From NCBI GenBank assembly GCA_021812265.1, contig JAKAOI010000157.1, forward strand, positions 1 to 6,133: a stretch of 6,133 nt of DNA. Reading direction: 5' to 3'. The translations under genes were made by a program, and so were the position numbers. Under the pieces are notes generated by a model that saw nothing but the letters and a program-made list of their open reading frames with translations, had not been told where the DNA came from and made no database searches. This document shows positions 1 through 5,703 of this stretch, piece after piece; within the stretch, counting starts at the first letter, position 1, and each line of letters opens with the position of its first letter. The DNA comes from Chloroflexota bacterium (GTDB taxonomy: Bacteria > Chloroflexota > Ktedonobacteria > Ktedonobacterales > JACDGC01).

Positions 1-2
1 GG

Positions 3-44
3 ACAGAGATGCCTCTGGCAGTTAGGCGTAAGCTTGGCTGGTAA
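3..44 (+). CDS. tnpB: Probable extreme C-terminus of TnpB (partial, 5' end outside window)
   Basis: Frame 3 from base 3 reads TEMPLAVRRKLGW and then TAA at 42-44. Past this stop the same frame reads WLNQESAAAL through the hairpin, which resembles the (K/N)QE-type tails that many TnpB proteins carry where the gene runs into the right end. The position just before an IS200/IS605 right end also fits tnpB. Only 13 residues are visible and no catalytic or zinc-finger residue is included, so the assignment rests on context. The stop at 42 may be the natural end or a nonsense mutation in a decaying copy. The other two plus frames are also open for short stretches (to 24 and to 57), so the frame is not certain. 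Confidence 0.35.
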   Translation, partial: TEMPLAVRRKLGW

Positions 45-65
45 GCACACTGGCTGAACCAAGAA

Positions 66-91
66 TCCGCTGCGGCTTTAGCCCATGCGGA
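66..91. repeat. Right-end hairpin of the IS element with bulged T
   Basis: On the plus strand the arms are TCCGC (66-70) plus TG (71-72) plus GGC (74-76), pairing with GCC (81-83) plus CA (84-85) plus GCGGA (87-91). C73 and T86 are unpaired and TTTA (77-80) is the loop. The bulged T86 sits at the place of the recognition T of IS608-type ends. Read on the minus strand, the same hairpin follows the gckA stop codon by a few bases and is followed by TTCTTGGTT, so it could also act as a weak transcription terminator for the minus-strand operon. The T tract is interrupted, so this second role is only a possibility. Confidence 0.65.
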
Positions 92-94
92 GTG

Positions 95-1474
95 TCAAAG
101 AATAATAAACGCCAGATCATTGACATTGGTTTGTGTGGGACCGGGGAGCAACAAATCTTGCAGCGCCGCAAAAAACGCATAGGAATTATTTTGCTGCAAA
201 TATTCCATTGGAATCAATCCCAAACGCTGCGCCGCGGCCGCTGATTTGCCGGTAACAACCGCGCCGGCGGCGTCGGTGGGGCCATCTGTGCCATCAGTGG
301 CAAACGTAATGACAATGCAGCCCGACAACCCTGCAATATCTTCAACCAAACTCAGCGCCATTTCCTGATTTCGGCCGCCGAGACCGCTGCCGCGAATCGT
401 AACGGTTGTTTCCCCGCCGACAGCAATAACGCACGGACGATGTACAGGAGAATCATACTGCGCTATTTCGCGCGCAATTGCCCCAAGAAAATGCCCCGCT
501 TCCTTTGCTTCGCCCTGCAGCCACGTTGTAAGCAGCAACGTGCGCATCCCTTTGCTTTCAGCGTAGGCCAAAGCAGCTAAAGCAGCTTGCCTGTTACTGC
601 CGGCAATAACATTATGAACTTTATGAAACAGTTCATTATCTTGTCTGGGAGTTTCCGGCAGCAATCCGGCGGCGCCGGCGCGAAGTCTCTGCATAATAGC
701 AGCCGGAACCGCCGCAGAAACCACATATGCGTCTAATATTGCCAGCGCGTTTGCAAAGGTGGTAGAATCGGGCGCAGTTGGCCCCGAAGCAATGCTTTCC
801 AGCGGGTTGCCGACAACATCCGATAAAATCAGGGATATCACTCGCGCCGGGCTGGCTTTTAAGGCAAGTCCGCCACCTTTCAATGTTTCAGTGTGTTTGC
901 GCAAACAATTTATTTCATGAATCGGCGCGCCGCACGCCAGCAATATCTTCGTCATCTCCCGCAGATCTGCCAGCGCGATGCCTTCCGCGGGCGCAGTAAG
1001 CAACGCCGAGCCGCCGCCGGAAATAACCGCTATAACTAAATCGTCGGGGCCGGCGTCATCCAGCAACGCAGCGATGCGCGCGGCGCCATGTGCGCCGTTT
1101 TCATCCGGTTCGGGGTGTCCGGCTTCAATAATGGCAATTGGGCCGATAGCTGGCTCCGGCGCATGCCCATATTTTACCAAAACTATTCCCGCGGCAATTT
1201 TACTGCCCAGCAGGCCATACACTGCCTGCGCCATGGGATACCCGGCCTTGCCGGCGCCAACCACAAAAACACGCCGCACTTCCTGCAAATGGACACTAAA
1301 GCCGCCTGCAGATATTACGCCGTCGTTCACAAAAAAATGCTGCCGAACAGCCTCTGCGGGGTCTGCCGCCTGAATTGCCGCCGCCAGCATTTCTGCCGCA
1401 AACAGCCCTTGTTCTTCTGCGCGCAGCGAGGCGGTTAAAAATTGTTCCGAACGCATTGCAAAACACCAACCCAT
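95..1474 (-). CDS. gckA: Glycerate 2-kinase, MOFRL family (GckA/TtuD-like)
   Basis: Predicted cytoplasmic enzyme that phosphorylates D-glycerate to 2-phosphoglycerate with ATP, feeding glycerate from glyoxylate, tartrate or sugar-acid breakdown into lower glycolysis. Older databases call the family hydroxypyruvate reductase. The N-terminal DUF4147 domain shows GAGKAG (73-78), EAGHPEPDENG (117-127), ISGGGSAL (151-158), RKHTETLKGGGLA (192-204, with the conserved Lys) and SDVVGNPLESIASGPT (218-233). The C-terminal MOFRL domain shows VGGETTVT (352-359), GLGGRNQE (364-371), TDGTDGPTDAAGA (393-405) and the end motif TNVNDLAF (449-456). At 459 codons it is slightly longer than usual. The start is open: ATG at 1474 has no clear ribosome site, and the in-frame ATG at 1456 (MRSEQFL) has GGGTTGG about 9 bases before it and looks at least as good. 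It is the last gene of the minus-strand cluster, 25 bp after the upstream hydrolase. Oddly, its stop codon (95-97) lies inside the TCAA of the IS end, so the native last residues may have been replaced. Confidence 0.93.
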   Translation of the reverse strand: MGWCFAMRSEQFLTASLRAEEQGLFAAEMLAAAIQAADPAEAVRQHFFVNDGVISAGGFSVHLQEVRRVFVVGAGKAGYPMAQAVYGLLGSKIAAGIVLVKYGHAPEPAIGPIAIIEAGHPEPDENGAHGAARIAALLDDAGPDDLVIAVISGGGSALLTAPAEGIALADLREMTKILLACGAPIHEINCLRKHTETLKGGGLALKASPARVISLILSDVVGNPLESIASGPTAPDSTTFANALAILDAYVVSAAVPAAIMQRLRAGAAGLLPETPRQDNELFHKVHNVIAGSNRQAALAALAYAESKGMRTLLLTTWLQGEAKEAGHFLGAIAREIAQYDSPVHRPCVIAVGGETTVTIRGSGLGGRNQEMALSLVEDIAGLSGCIVITFATDGTDGPTDAAGAVVTGKSAAAAQRLGLIPMEYLQQNNSYAFFAALQDLLLPGPTQTNVNDLAFIIL

Positions 1475-1499
1475 TTATGATAAAAAGTAAAACAACATA

Positions 1500-2153
1500 T
1501 TATTCTGTTTTGGCCGCCAGCAAATCTTGAACCCATTGCGAAACAACCGATTCCAAAATAGGAAGCGAACGCTGGAAAAAATGTGATTCATCAGGAATAA
1601 TATGCAAATGTTTGGGTTCGGGCAGTCCTTCAAACCAAATCGCCAGATTTTCCAAGGGACCATATTCATCGCGGGCGCCCTGCACAATCAATTTTGGTTT
1701 TGCGCATGTTTCCAGCGCCGCCATGGGCAACGTTCCCGCAGGCACGCCAGCCCCAATAAGCGCTTTAATATGGCGGCTGCGGCAGCCCACCGGCAAACCT
1801 ACCCAAGCGCCAAAGGAAAAGCCGGCCAATATAATACCGGCGCGGGGAAAGCGCTGCGCAAGCCAAGCAATGGCAGTTTCCGCATCCTCACTTTCGCCAA
1901 CGCCGTCATCATATACGCCTGTGCTGCGGCCAACACCGCGAAAGTTAAACCGCAGCGCCGGCGCGCCGGCGTTACTTATCGCTTTTGCCAACGTAAATAC
2001 TACTTTATTATGCATTGTTCCCTGCCCCAGCGGGTGCGGATGACAGATAACCGCCGCCCAAGCGCTGCTCTCATCGGCGTCATCCGGCAGACGCAGCAAA
2101 GCTTCAAGCCTGCCATGTGCGGCGGGAATATCAATGGATTCTATGCTTGCCAT
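1500..2153 (-). CDS. Alpha/beta hydrolase, COG2945 type
   Basis: Small cytoplasmic serine hydrolase of 217 residues, the usual length for this family, with no signal peptide or lid domain. Seen: HPHPLGQGTMHNK (38-50), which is the oxyanion-side signature of the family, then LRFNFRGVGRSTG (67-79), the nucleophile elbow GFSFGA with Ser113, Asp162 in GARDEYGP (159-166) and His191 in DESHFF (188-193). The catalytic triad is therefore complete. The family is annotated as esterase or dienelactone hydrolase-like, but the physiological substrate is generally unknown and nothing here fixes it. The ATG at 2153 is preceded by AAGAAGAGA at suitable spacing, which supports this start. It lies 55 bp after folE and 25 bp before gckA, so it is probably cotranscribed with both. 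Confidence 0.9.
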   Translation of the reverse strand: MASIESIDIPAAHGRLEALLRLPDDADESSAWAAVICHPHPLGQGTMHNKVVFTLAKAISNAGAPALRFNFRGVGRSTGVYDDGVGESEDAETAIAWLAQRFPRAGIILAGFSFGAWVGLPVGCRSRHIKALIGAGVPAGTLPMAALETCAKPKLIVQGARDEYGPLENLAIWFEGLPEPKHLHIIPDESHFFQRSLPILESVVSQWVQDLLAAKTE

Positions 2154-2208
2154 AACAGATCTCTTCTTTGCTTTTTACTTGAATGAGCGGCTTTTACCGC
2201 ATAGCATG

Positions 2209-2799
2209 CTAGTGTGATGTGTGGATAAGCGATAAAAACTCGGCGCGGGTAGCCACATTGGCAAAGACGCCGCGCATAGAGCTGGTAACTGTTTTACTGC
2301 CGGGCTTTTTTATGCCGCGCATCGTCATACATAAATGTTCTGCTTCTATCACAACACCAACACCATCCGGATTTAACGATTCCATAATTGCGTCGGATAA
2401 CTGCGATGTCATACGCTCTTGCACTTGCGGGCGGCGCGCCAAAATCTCTGTGGCGCGGGCCAATTTACTTATGCCTACAATTCTGCCGTTTGGAATATAG
2501 CCAACATGGGCCACGCCAAAAAACGGCGCAAAATGATGTTCGCACATCGAATAAAACGGAATATCTTTTACAATAACCATTTCCTTATGATGTTCATCAA
2601 AGGTAACCTGCAGCACATCACGCGGATCTTGCCTCAATCCGGAAAAAATTTCCGCGTACATGTCGGCAATCCGGCGTGGAGTCTCTGCAATGCCCTCGCG
2701 TTTGGGATCTTCACCGATAGCCGCAATAATCTGTTCAACGGCGTGTTTTATCGTTTCGATATCGATTTCATTATCGGCGGGAATATTTTGATTTTTCAT
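2209..2799 (-). CDS. folE: GTP cyclohydrolase I (type IA, zinc-dependent)
   Basis: Converts GTP to 7,8-dihydroneopterin triphosphate and formate, the first step of tetrahydrofolate and related pterin synthesis. It is a cytoplasmic homodecamer in known members. Numbering is from the ATG at 2799 (196 residues). The zinc ligands are all present: Cys86 and His89 in MCEHHFAPF (85-93) and Cys157 in EAEHLCM (152-158). Other family motifs seen are [15 protein letters not shown] (34-48), [12 protein letters not shown] (104-115), [10 protein letters not shown] (122-131) and [13 protein letters not shown] (165-177). The protein therefore looks intact and zinc-dependent. A TTG at 2808 would add three residues and has AAGAAAG about 7 bases upstream, whereas the ATG at 2799 has that site about 16 bases upstream. 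ATG is preferred here but TTG cannot be excluded. The gene begins 21 bp after the larE-like gene, which suggests translational or transcriptional coupling. No zinc-responsive site was recognised. Confidence 0.96.
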   Translation of the reverse strand: MKNQNIPADNEIDIETIKHAVEQIIAAIGEDPKREGIAETPRRIADMYAEIFSGLRQDPRDVLQVTFDEHHKEMVIVKDIPFYSMCEHHFAPFFGVAHVGYIPNGRIVGISKLARATEILARRPQVQERMTSQLSDAIMESLNPDGVGVVIEAEHLCMTMRGIKKPGSKTVTSSMRGVFANVATRAEFLSLIHTSH

Positions 2800-2820
2800 A
2801 TAGCACAAAAACTAACTTTC

Positions 2821-3672
2821 TTATTTGGATGTCTGGTTCAGCGTATCATTCATACTGCCGGTTCGGTAACCGCGTAAATCGAGTGTTACATATACATACC
2901 CCAGCGACCGCAGCTTAGATTCAATGGCGTGGCGTGTTTCCGGCTGCAGCATACGCGCAATATCTTCCTCAGGAACTTCTATCCGCGCTATCGTATCGTG
3001 GTGGCGCACCCTTACCTGAATAAAGCCCAGCGATCGCAGAAATTTTTCGGCGGCGCTGATCTGCTGCAGCGTTTCTATACGAATGGCAGACCCATAGGGT
3101 ATGCGGGAAGAAAAGCACGCCAGCGACGGTTTATCCCAAACAGAAAGATCCAAAAATTTTGCTAATGCGCGAATATCTTCCTTAGTAAACCCTGCGTCTA
3201 AAAGCGGTGTTTTAATGCCTCTTTCTTTAGCGGAACGCTGCCCGGGCCGGTAATCTCCCATATCGCTGCTATTCACGCCATACGCAATGGCGCTAACGCC
3301 ATGTTCACGCGCAATCGGCTCCAAATGCCGGAACAAATCTTCCTTGCAAAAATAACACCGTTCGGGTGTATTCGCGGTATACTGCGTATTTTCCATTTCG
3401 GAAGACCGTATTGTTATCACTGCTGCGCCCATTTCGCGCGCTGTTAATAACGCGGCGGCGCTTTCATCTTCATCATAGGCTGGGGACAACGCCAGTGCGC
3501 CTATACAGCGGCTGCCCAGCACATCTGTTGCTACTTTCAGCAATAATGCGCTATCCACACCACCAGAAAAAGCGACTAAAAGCGATCCATATTCGGAAAT
3601 AAGATCTTTCAATTTTTCATATTTTATGAACAATTTGGGTTCTAATGCGGCAGATATTCGTGCTATATCCAT
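2821..3672 (-). CDS. larE: LarE-type ATP-dependent sulfur transferase (PP-loop, adenine nucleotide alpha hydrolase superfamily)
   Basis: LarE sacrificially transfers sulfur from cysteine to the pyridinium dinucleotide precursor of the nickel-pincer nucleotide, the cofactor of lactate racemase LarA and its relatives. The 283-residue length is typical. Seen: the PP-loop SGGVDS (36-41) in the N-terminal ATP pyrophosphatase domain, RCYFCKEDLF (105-114), YGVNSSDMGDYRPGQRSAKERG (131-152), DKPSLACFSSRIPYG (180-194) and the C-terminal DLRGYRTGSMN (265-275). Cys186 in the LACFSSR segment is placed like the sacrificial cysteine of Lactobacillus LarE. A CxxC at 106/109 is also present, and multi-cysteine LarE homologues have been reported to hold an Fe-S cluster, so the sulfur mechanism is open. 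The ATG at 3672 follows AAGGAT with about 11-12 bases of spacing. LarB, LarC and LarA are not in the window, so the target cofactor is inferred from the family only. Confidence 0.9.
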   Translation of the reverse strand: MDIARISAALEPKLFIKYEKLKDLISEYGSLLVAFSGGVDSALLLKVATDVLGSRCIGALALSPAYDEDESAAALLTAREMGAAVITIRSSEMENTQYTANTPERCYFCKEDLFRHLEPIAREHGVSAIAYGVNSSDMGDYRPGQRSAKERGIKTPLLDAGFTKEDIRALAKFLDLSVWDKPSLACFSSRIPYGSAIRIETLQQISAAEKFLRSLGFIQVRVRHHDTIARIEVPEEDIARMLQPETRHAIESKLRSLGYVYVTLDLRGYRTGSMNDTLNQTSK

Positions 3673-3707
3673 GATATGCGCTGATCCTTAATACATAATG
3701 TTTTGCG

Positions 3708-3738
3708 CTGTTTGCGGCGGCGCCGCTGAAACAAACAG
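3708..3738. repeat. Nested inverted repeat in the gap between the COG0400 hydrolase and larE
   Basis: The arms CTGTTTG (3708-3714) and CAAACAG (3732-3738) are exact inverse complements. Inside them lies the perfect 10-bp palindrome GCGGCGCCGC (3717-3726). The transcript of the minus-strand cluster would form a strong stem here, between the first gene's stop (3759) and the larE ribosome site. There is no U-rich tail on either strand, so a simple intrinsic terminator is unlikely. Partial attenuation, RNA processing or protein binding are possible. Confidence 0.5.
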
Positions 3739-3758
3739 ATCTGCAAATTTGCGCGGGC

Positions 3759-4475
3759 CTACCCCTCGATTTCGCTTTCGTTTGCAGCGGCTAATTTGGT
3801 GTTAATCCAAGCAAGCATATCCGTTAAGCTTTCTGATGTCACTTCATGCCCCATCTCATATTCATGATATTCCAAATCAGTGGAATACGTCTTTAACAGA
3901 TCTCTGGCGCTTCTGCCGGCTTCAATAGGAATGGTCGTATCATATATGCCGTGCTGCATAAAAATGGGGAAATTGGCAAACTTGGAGGGTTCGGCAAAAA
4001 AATCCTGCATATCAGGGTTCAGCCGCCCGCTGAGCGACAAAACACCCGCAAACGTTTGCGGCTCATTCATTCCCGCTAATAACGCCATAATAGCCCCTTG
4101 GCTGAATCCGCCAATGTAAATGCGCTGCTTATTGCCGGCGTATTTTTCAATCAATTCATATATACACTTAAATAGGGACCCTAAATTTGCGTCAACATCA
4201 TCAAGATTTACCTGAAAATCACCCTGCGTCATAGCAACATCAAACCATTTATAGCCGCCAAGCTGATATTGGTGTGGCGCGCGTAAACTCACGACCGCGC
4301 AATGAGGATCGATATATTCACTGAAGGCAAATAAATCTTCCTCGTTGCTGCCCAGCCCATGCAATAAAAAAAGCATTGGGCTGCCGCCATCTTGCGCGTC
4401 TTGCGCCGGGCGGAATAAATACTTTAACGAAGCGTCTTCCTGTACAGGGAAAAAATTAAAAAACTGCGAAAACAT
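3759..4475 (-). CDS. Carboxylesterase/phospholipase-like alpha/beta hydrolase, COG0400 type
   Basis: Cytoplasmic serine hydrolase of 238 residues in the phospholipase/carboxylesterase family (relatives include YpfH-like esterases and acyl-protein thioesterase-like enzymes). Seen: MLFLLHGLGSNEED (34-47) with the oxyanion-hole HG, RAPHQYQLGGYKWFDV (65-80), nucleophile elbow GGFSQGA with Ser125, Asp179 in GIYDTTIP (176-183) and His210 in EMGHEV (207-212). The triad is complete. The true substrate cannot be read from the sequence. There is no signal peptide; the Phe-rich N-terminus (MFSQFFNFFP) is short and not a membrane segment. The ATG at 4475 is preceded by AGGAAA about 12 bases upstream. It is the first gene of the minus-strand cluster, and 86 bp separate its stop from larE, the widest gap in the cluster. 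Confidence 0.9.
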   Translation of the reverse strand: MFSQFFNFFPVQEDASLKYLFRPAQDAQDGGSPMLFLLHGLGSNEEDLFAFSEYIDPHCAVVSLRAPHQYQLGGYKWFDVAMTQGDFQVNLDDVDANLGSLFKCIYELIEKYAGNKQRIYIGGFSQGAIMALLAGMNEPQTFAGVLSLSGRLNPDMQDFFAEPSKFANFPIFMQHGIYDTTIPIEAGRSARDLLKTYSTDLEYHEYEMGHEVTSESLTDMLAWINTKLAAANESEIEG

Positions 4476-4516
4476 GCGCGCACCATTTCCTATATCTACA
4501 GCGTTAATTATTTTAT

Positions 4517-4546
4517 ATCATAAATCTGCCAATACAGTCGCGGCAA
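4517..4546 (-). promoter_or_regulatory. Candidate sigma-70-type promoter for the minus-strand cluster
   Basis: Read on the minus strand: TTGCCG (4546-4541) as -35, an 18-bp spacer and TATGAT (4522-4517) as -10, followed by an AT-rich stretch. Transcription would start near 4510 and leave a leader of roughly 35 bases that includes the AGGAAA ribosome site. Both boxes match the consensus at four or five of six positions. This is a consensus match only. Confidence 0.4.
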
Positions 4547-4551
4547 GGGCA

Positions 4552-4571
4552 GTTTTACCGGCCGGCAAAAC
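4552..4571. promoter_or_regulatory. 20-bp dyad, possible operator
   Basis: GTTTT (4552-4556) and AAAAC (4567-4571) flank the perfect palindrome CCGGCCGG (4558-4565), with one unmatched base on each side. The dyad lies just upstream of the -35 candidate of the minus-strand cluster and within the divergent control region, a typical place for a regulator dimer to bind. A run of seven T follows at 4579-4585 on the plus strand, but no plus-strand gene ends here, so a terminator role is less likely. Confidence 0.4.
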
Positions 4572-4672
4572 CACTTACTTTTTTTGGGGCAGAAATATAT
4601 GATAGCAATAGATAGATGTGAATTTCTCTTGCGGTTGCGCAGGAGCTTCCATCCCAAAAGCAAGCATTGCCG

Positions 4673-4681
4673 GCTCAGCGC
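4673..4681 (+). promoter_or_regulatory. Shared 9-mer GCTCAGCGC, copy 1
   Basis: This 9-mer begins 58 bp before the ATG at 4731 and is followed by TGCATAT. An identical copy begins 58 bp before the ATG at 5746 and is followed by ATAT. The same motif at the same distance from two consecutive genes on the same strand suggests a common regulator or promoter element. No known binding site was recognised. Confidence 0.35.
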
Positions 4682-4730
4682 TGCATATGTGTTGCAACGG
4701 CGTTTTCTATAGTTACAGAAGTGTCAAAAC

Positions 4731-5462
4731 ATGGATAAAATAACCAATGAACCAACAGGAACTCAATTCAGCGGCGCATATTGGAACGACGCCGAAACAC
4801 CGGATACCGATATTGATTGGCTGACGTTAGCGTCCGAGGAAATGCGCGCGCCAATAAAAACTTTGCGCGCGTTAATCGGCGATATGCGCAAGTATGTTAT
4901 TGCGGCGGATCCCGCCACAAAAGCGCAACTGCTGCCGCGGCTGGCGTCAATTGTAAAGCAAGTAACATTTCTTGAAAAAGTTGTAACATCATGGGATACT
5001 TCCGCCAATATCAGCGTGGCGCATATCTCTGAGCCAATGCGTCCGATTCAGCTTTCCGCTGTTCTCAGCGAACTTTGTGAATTATTTTGGCCCAAATATC
5101 AAATACCTTGGCGCATATACACCGATTCCGATATTTGGCTGACAATAGACACAACATTGCTGGGGCATATGCTTCAATTGATCTTTCACTCAATCGCTCA
5201 CGCTGCAAATCCGGGCTTGGTAGAAATTGTCTGCAAAGATATTACCGGCCATGCGGGCAGAATTATCTCTATTGCCATGGCAGATCGCCGCGCAGAAGCG
5301 CCAAAAGGGCAGAAACCAGACCCTTGGCATACAGTAGAGATGGAGTTAGCTGATGGGTTGATACGCGAACTCGGAGGCAATTTTACGCAGGAATACCGCG
5401 CAAAAGGCGGACGAATCACCACATTATGGCTACCGGCAAGGTTTGCATTGAAAGCCGCGTAA
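4731..5462 (+). CDS. Degenerate histidine-kinase-like protein (probable pseudokinase)
   Basis: Soluble 243-residue protein resembling the DHp plus catalytic core of a sensor histidine kinase, with no membrane segment and no sensory domain. Seen: SEEMRAPIKTLRAL (35-48) matches the H-box pattern S-H-E-(L/M)-R-(T/A)-P-(L/I), but the phospho-accepting His is Glu36 (GAG at 4836-4838). A second DHp helix follows around 66-90. A degenerate ATPase-like half runs from about 105 to 236. Where the N-box NxxxN is expected it has HSIAH (153-157), no DxGxG box is present around 180-190, and the end GLIRELGGNFTQ...GGRITTLWLPA (209-236) still resembles a kinase C-terminus. It therefore probably neither autophosphorylates nor binds ATP normally. 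It could serve as a scaffold, a response-regulator binder or a phosphotransfer relic. ChpT-type phosphotransferases also have degenerate ATPase halves, but they keep the His. The ATG at 4731 has only a weak ribosome site (AGAAG). The reading frame is intact, which argues against a dead gene. Confidence 0.65.
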   Translation: MDKITNEPTGTQFSGAYWNDAETPDTDIDWLTLASEEMRAPIKTLRALIGDMRKYVIAADPATKAQLLPRLASIVKQVTFLEKVVTSWDTSANISVAHISEPMRPIQLSAVLSELCELFWPKYQIPWRIYTDSDIWLTIDTTLLGHMLQLIFHSIAHAANPGLVEIVCKDITGHAGRIISIAMADRRAEAPKGQKPDPWHTVEMELADGLIRELGGNFTQEYRAKGGRITTLWLPARFALKAA

Positions 5463-5540
5463 ATAGCAGCGCTGGAGTTATCCTCATCCGGCGCCATACC
5501 ACCTTCAAGCGAAGTCATACAGCAGCATGCCCTCTGACGG

Positions 5541-5570
5541 GGTGTGGGGTATCCCCTTTACGCCTTTTTT
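5541..5570 (+). terminator. Probable intrinsic terminator after the kinase-like gene
   Basis: GGTGTGGGG (5541-5549) pairs with CCCC (5553-5556) and ACGCC (5560-5564) around a TAT loop, with a TTT bulge (5557-5559) and one T-G wobble. Six T (5565-5570) follow directly. It lies 78 bp after the stop codon at 5462. The 3-nt bulge and small loop make it imperfect, but stem plus T run are in the right order. Confidence 0.5.
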
Positions 5571-5580
5571 AAGGTTCAGC

Positions 5581-5609
5581 TCTACATCACATAAAAATAC
5601 ATGTATAAA
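5581..5609 (+). promoter_or_regulatory. Weak promoter candidate for the carbonic-anhydrase-like gene
   Basis: TCTACA (5581-5586) and TATAAA (5604-5609) are 17 bp apart and follow the terminator. The -10 overlaps a 10-bp palindrome, ATACATGTAT (5597-5606). The start codon is about 130 bp further on, so the leader would be long and would contain the shared 9-mer and the tandem repeat. The -35 match is poor. Confidence 0.25.
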
Positions 5610-5687
5610 TCAATCTAAGAATTATGCAATTTACGCCGATTTGATAATTATCGAGAGAACAGCGCGCATACGACCGGGTGGTTTGGC

Positions 5688-5696
5688 GCTCAGCGC
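5688..5696 (+). promoter_or_regulatory. Shared 9-mer GCTCAGCGC, copy 2
   Basis: Identical to the 9-mer at 4673-4681 and also 58 bp before its ATG (5746). It is followed by ATAT, and preceded by TTTGGC where the first copy has TTGCCG. See copy 1 for interpretation. Confidence 0.35.
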
Positions 5697-5703
5697 ATAT
5701 ACC

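Larger units (their letters stand above)
1..98 (+). mobile_element. Right end of an IS200/IS605-type (TnpB/omega-RNA) element, partial
   Basis: Seen: an imperfect hairpin at 66-91 with stem CCGC/GCGG, an extrahelical T at 86, an inner TG/CA plus GGC/GCC stem and a TTTA loop, followed by AGTG and then TCAA at 95-98. From knowledge of the family, the IS608 right end has the same plan: a stem with a TTTA-type loop, one bulged T on the 3' arm that TnpA recognises, and cleavage after TCAA. In TnpB-bearing relatives the same segment is the 3' scaffold of the omega-RNA, and the guide is the flanking DNA just past the end. Inferred: the element extends left beyond the window and its last base is 98, so a guide would begin at 99, inside the 3' end of gckA. 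The left end, any tnpA and most of tnpB are outside the window. It could also be a stand-alone remnant or a tnpB-only element. Confidence 0.72.
4476..4730. other. Divergent intergenic region
   Basis: This 255-bp gap separates the minus-strand cluster from the plus-strand histidine-kinase-like gene and must hold promoters for both directions. It contains a minus-strand promoter candidate, a GC-rich 20-bp dyad and a 9-mer also found before the carbonic-anhydrase-like gene, each listed separately. Weak plus-strand boxes (TTGCAA near 4693 and TACAGA near 4715) are too close to the ATG to be convincing. I see no RNA gene or credible small protein gene. Confidence 0.6.

Noticed and set aside
1..91. 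tRNA or other structured RNA gene at the left edge
   Set aside because: No cloverleaf, T-loop or CCA pattern could be built. The hairpin is better explained as an IS200/IS605 right end.
978..1438. Overlapping plus-strand open frames opposite gckA
   Set aside because: They are antisense to well-conserved kinase motifs, with composition typical of a shadow frame and no family features.
1602..2186. Long plus-strand open frame opposite the COG2945 hydrolase
   Set aside because: It lies entirely antisense to a gene with a complete catalytic triad and family motifs. Its translation has no recognisable motif and no ribosome site.
2419..2877. Plus-strand open frame spanning folE and the larE end
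   Set aside because: It is antisense to the FolE zinc motifs and crosses a gene boundary; no supporting features.
4552..4585. Plus-strand intrinsic terminator (dyad followed by seven T)
   Set aside because: The T run is seven bases away from the stem and no plus-strand gene ends upstream, so an operator reading is preferred.
5198..5518. Minus-strand open frame opposite the kinase-like gene
   Set aside because: Shadow of the coding frame on the other strand, without motifs or a start signal.
5682..5700. Sigma-54-type promoter around the second shared 9-mer
   Set aside because: TTGGCG is present but the required GC element at the -12 position is not at the right spacing, and the first copy does not match either.
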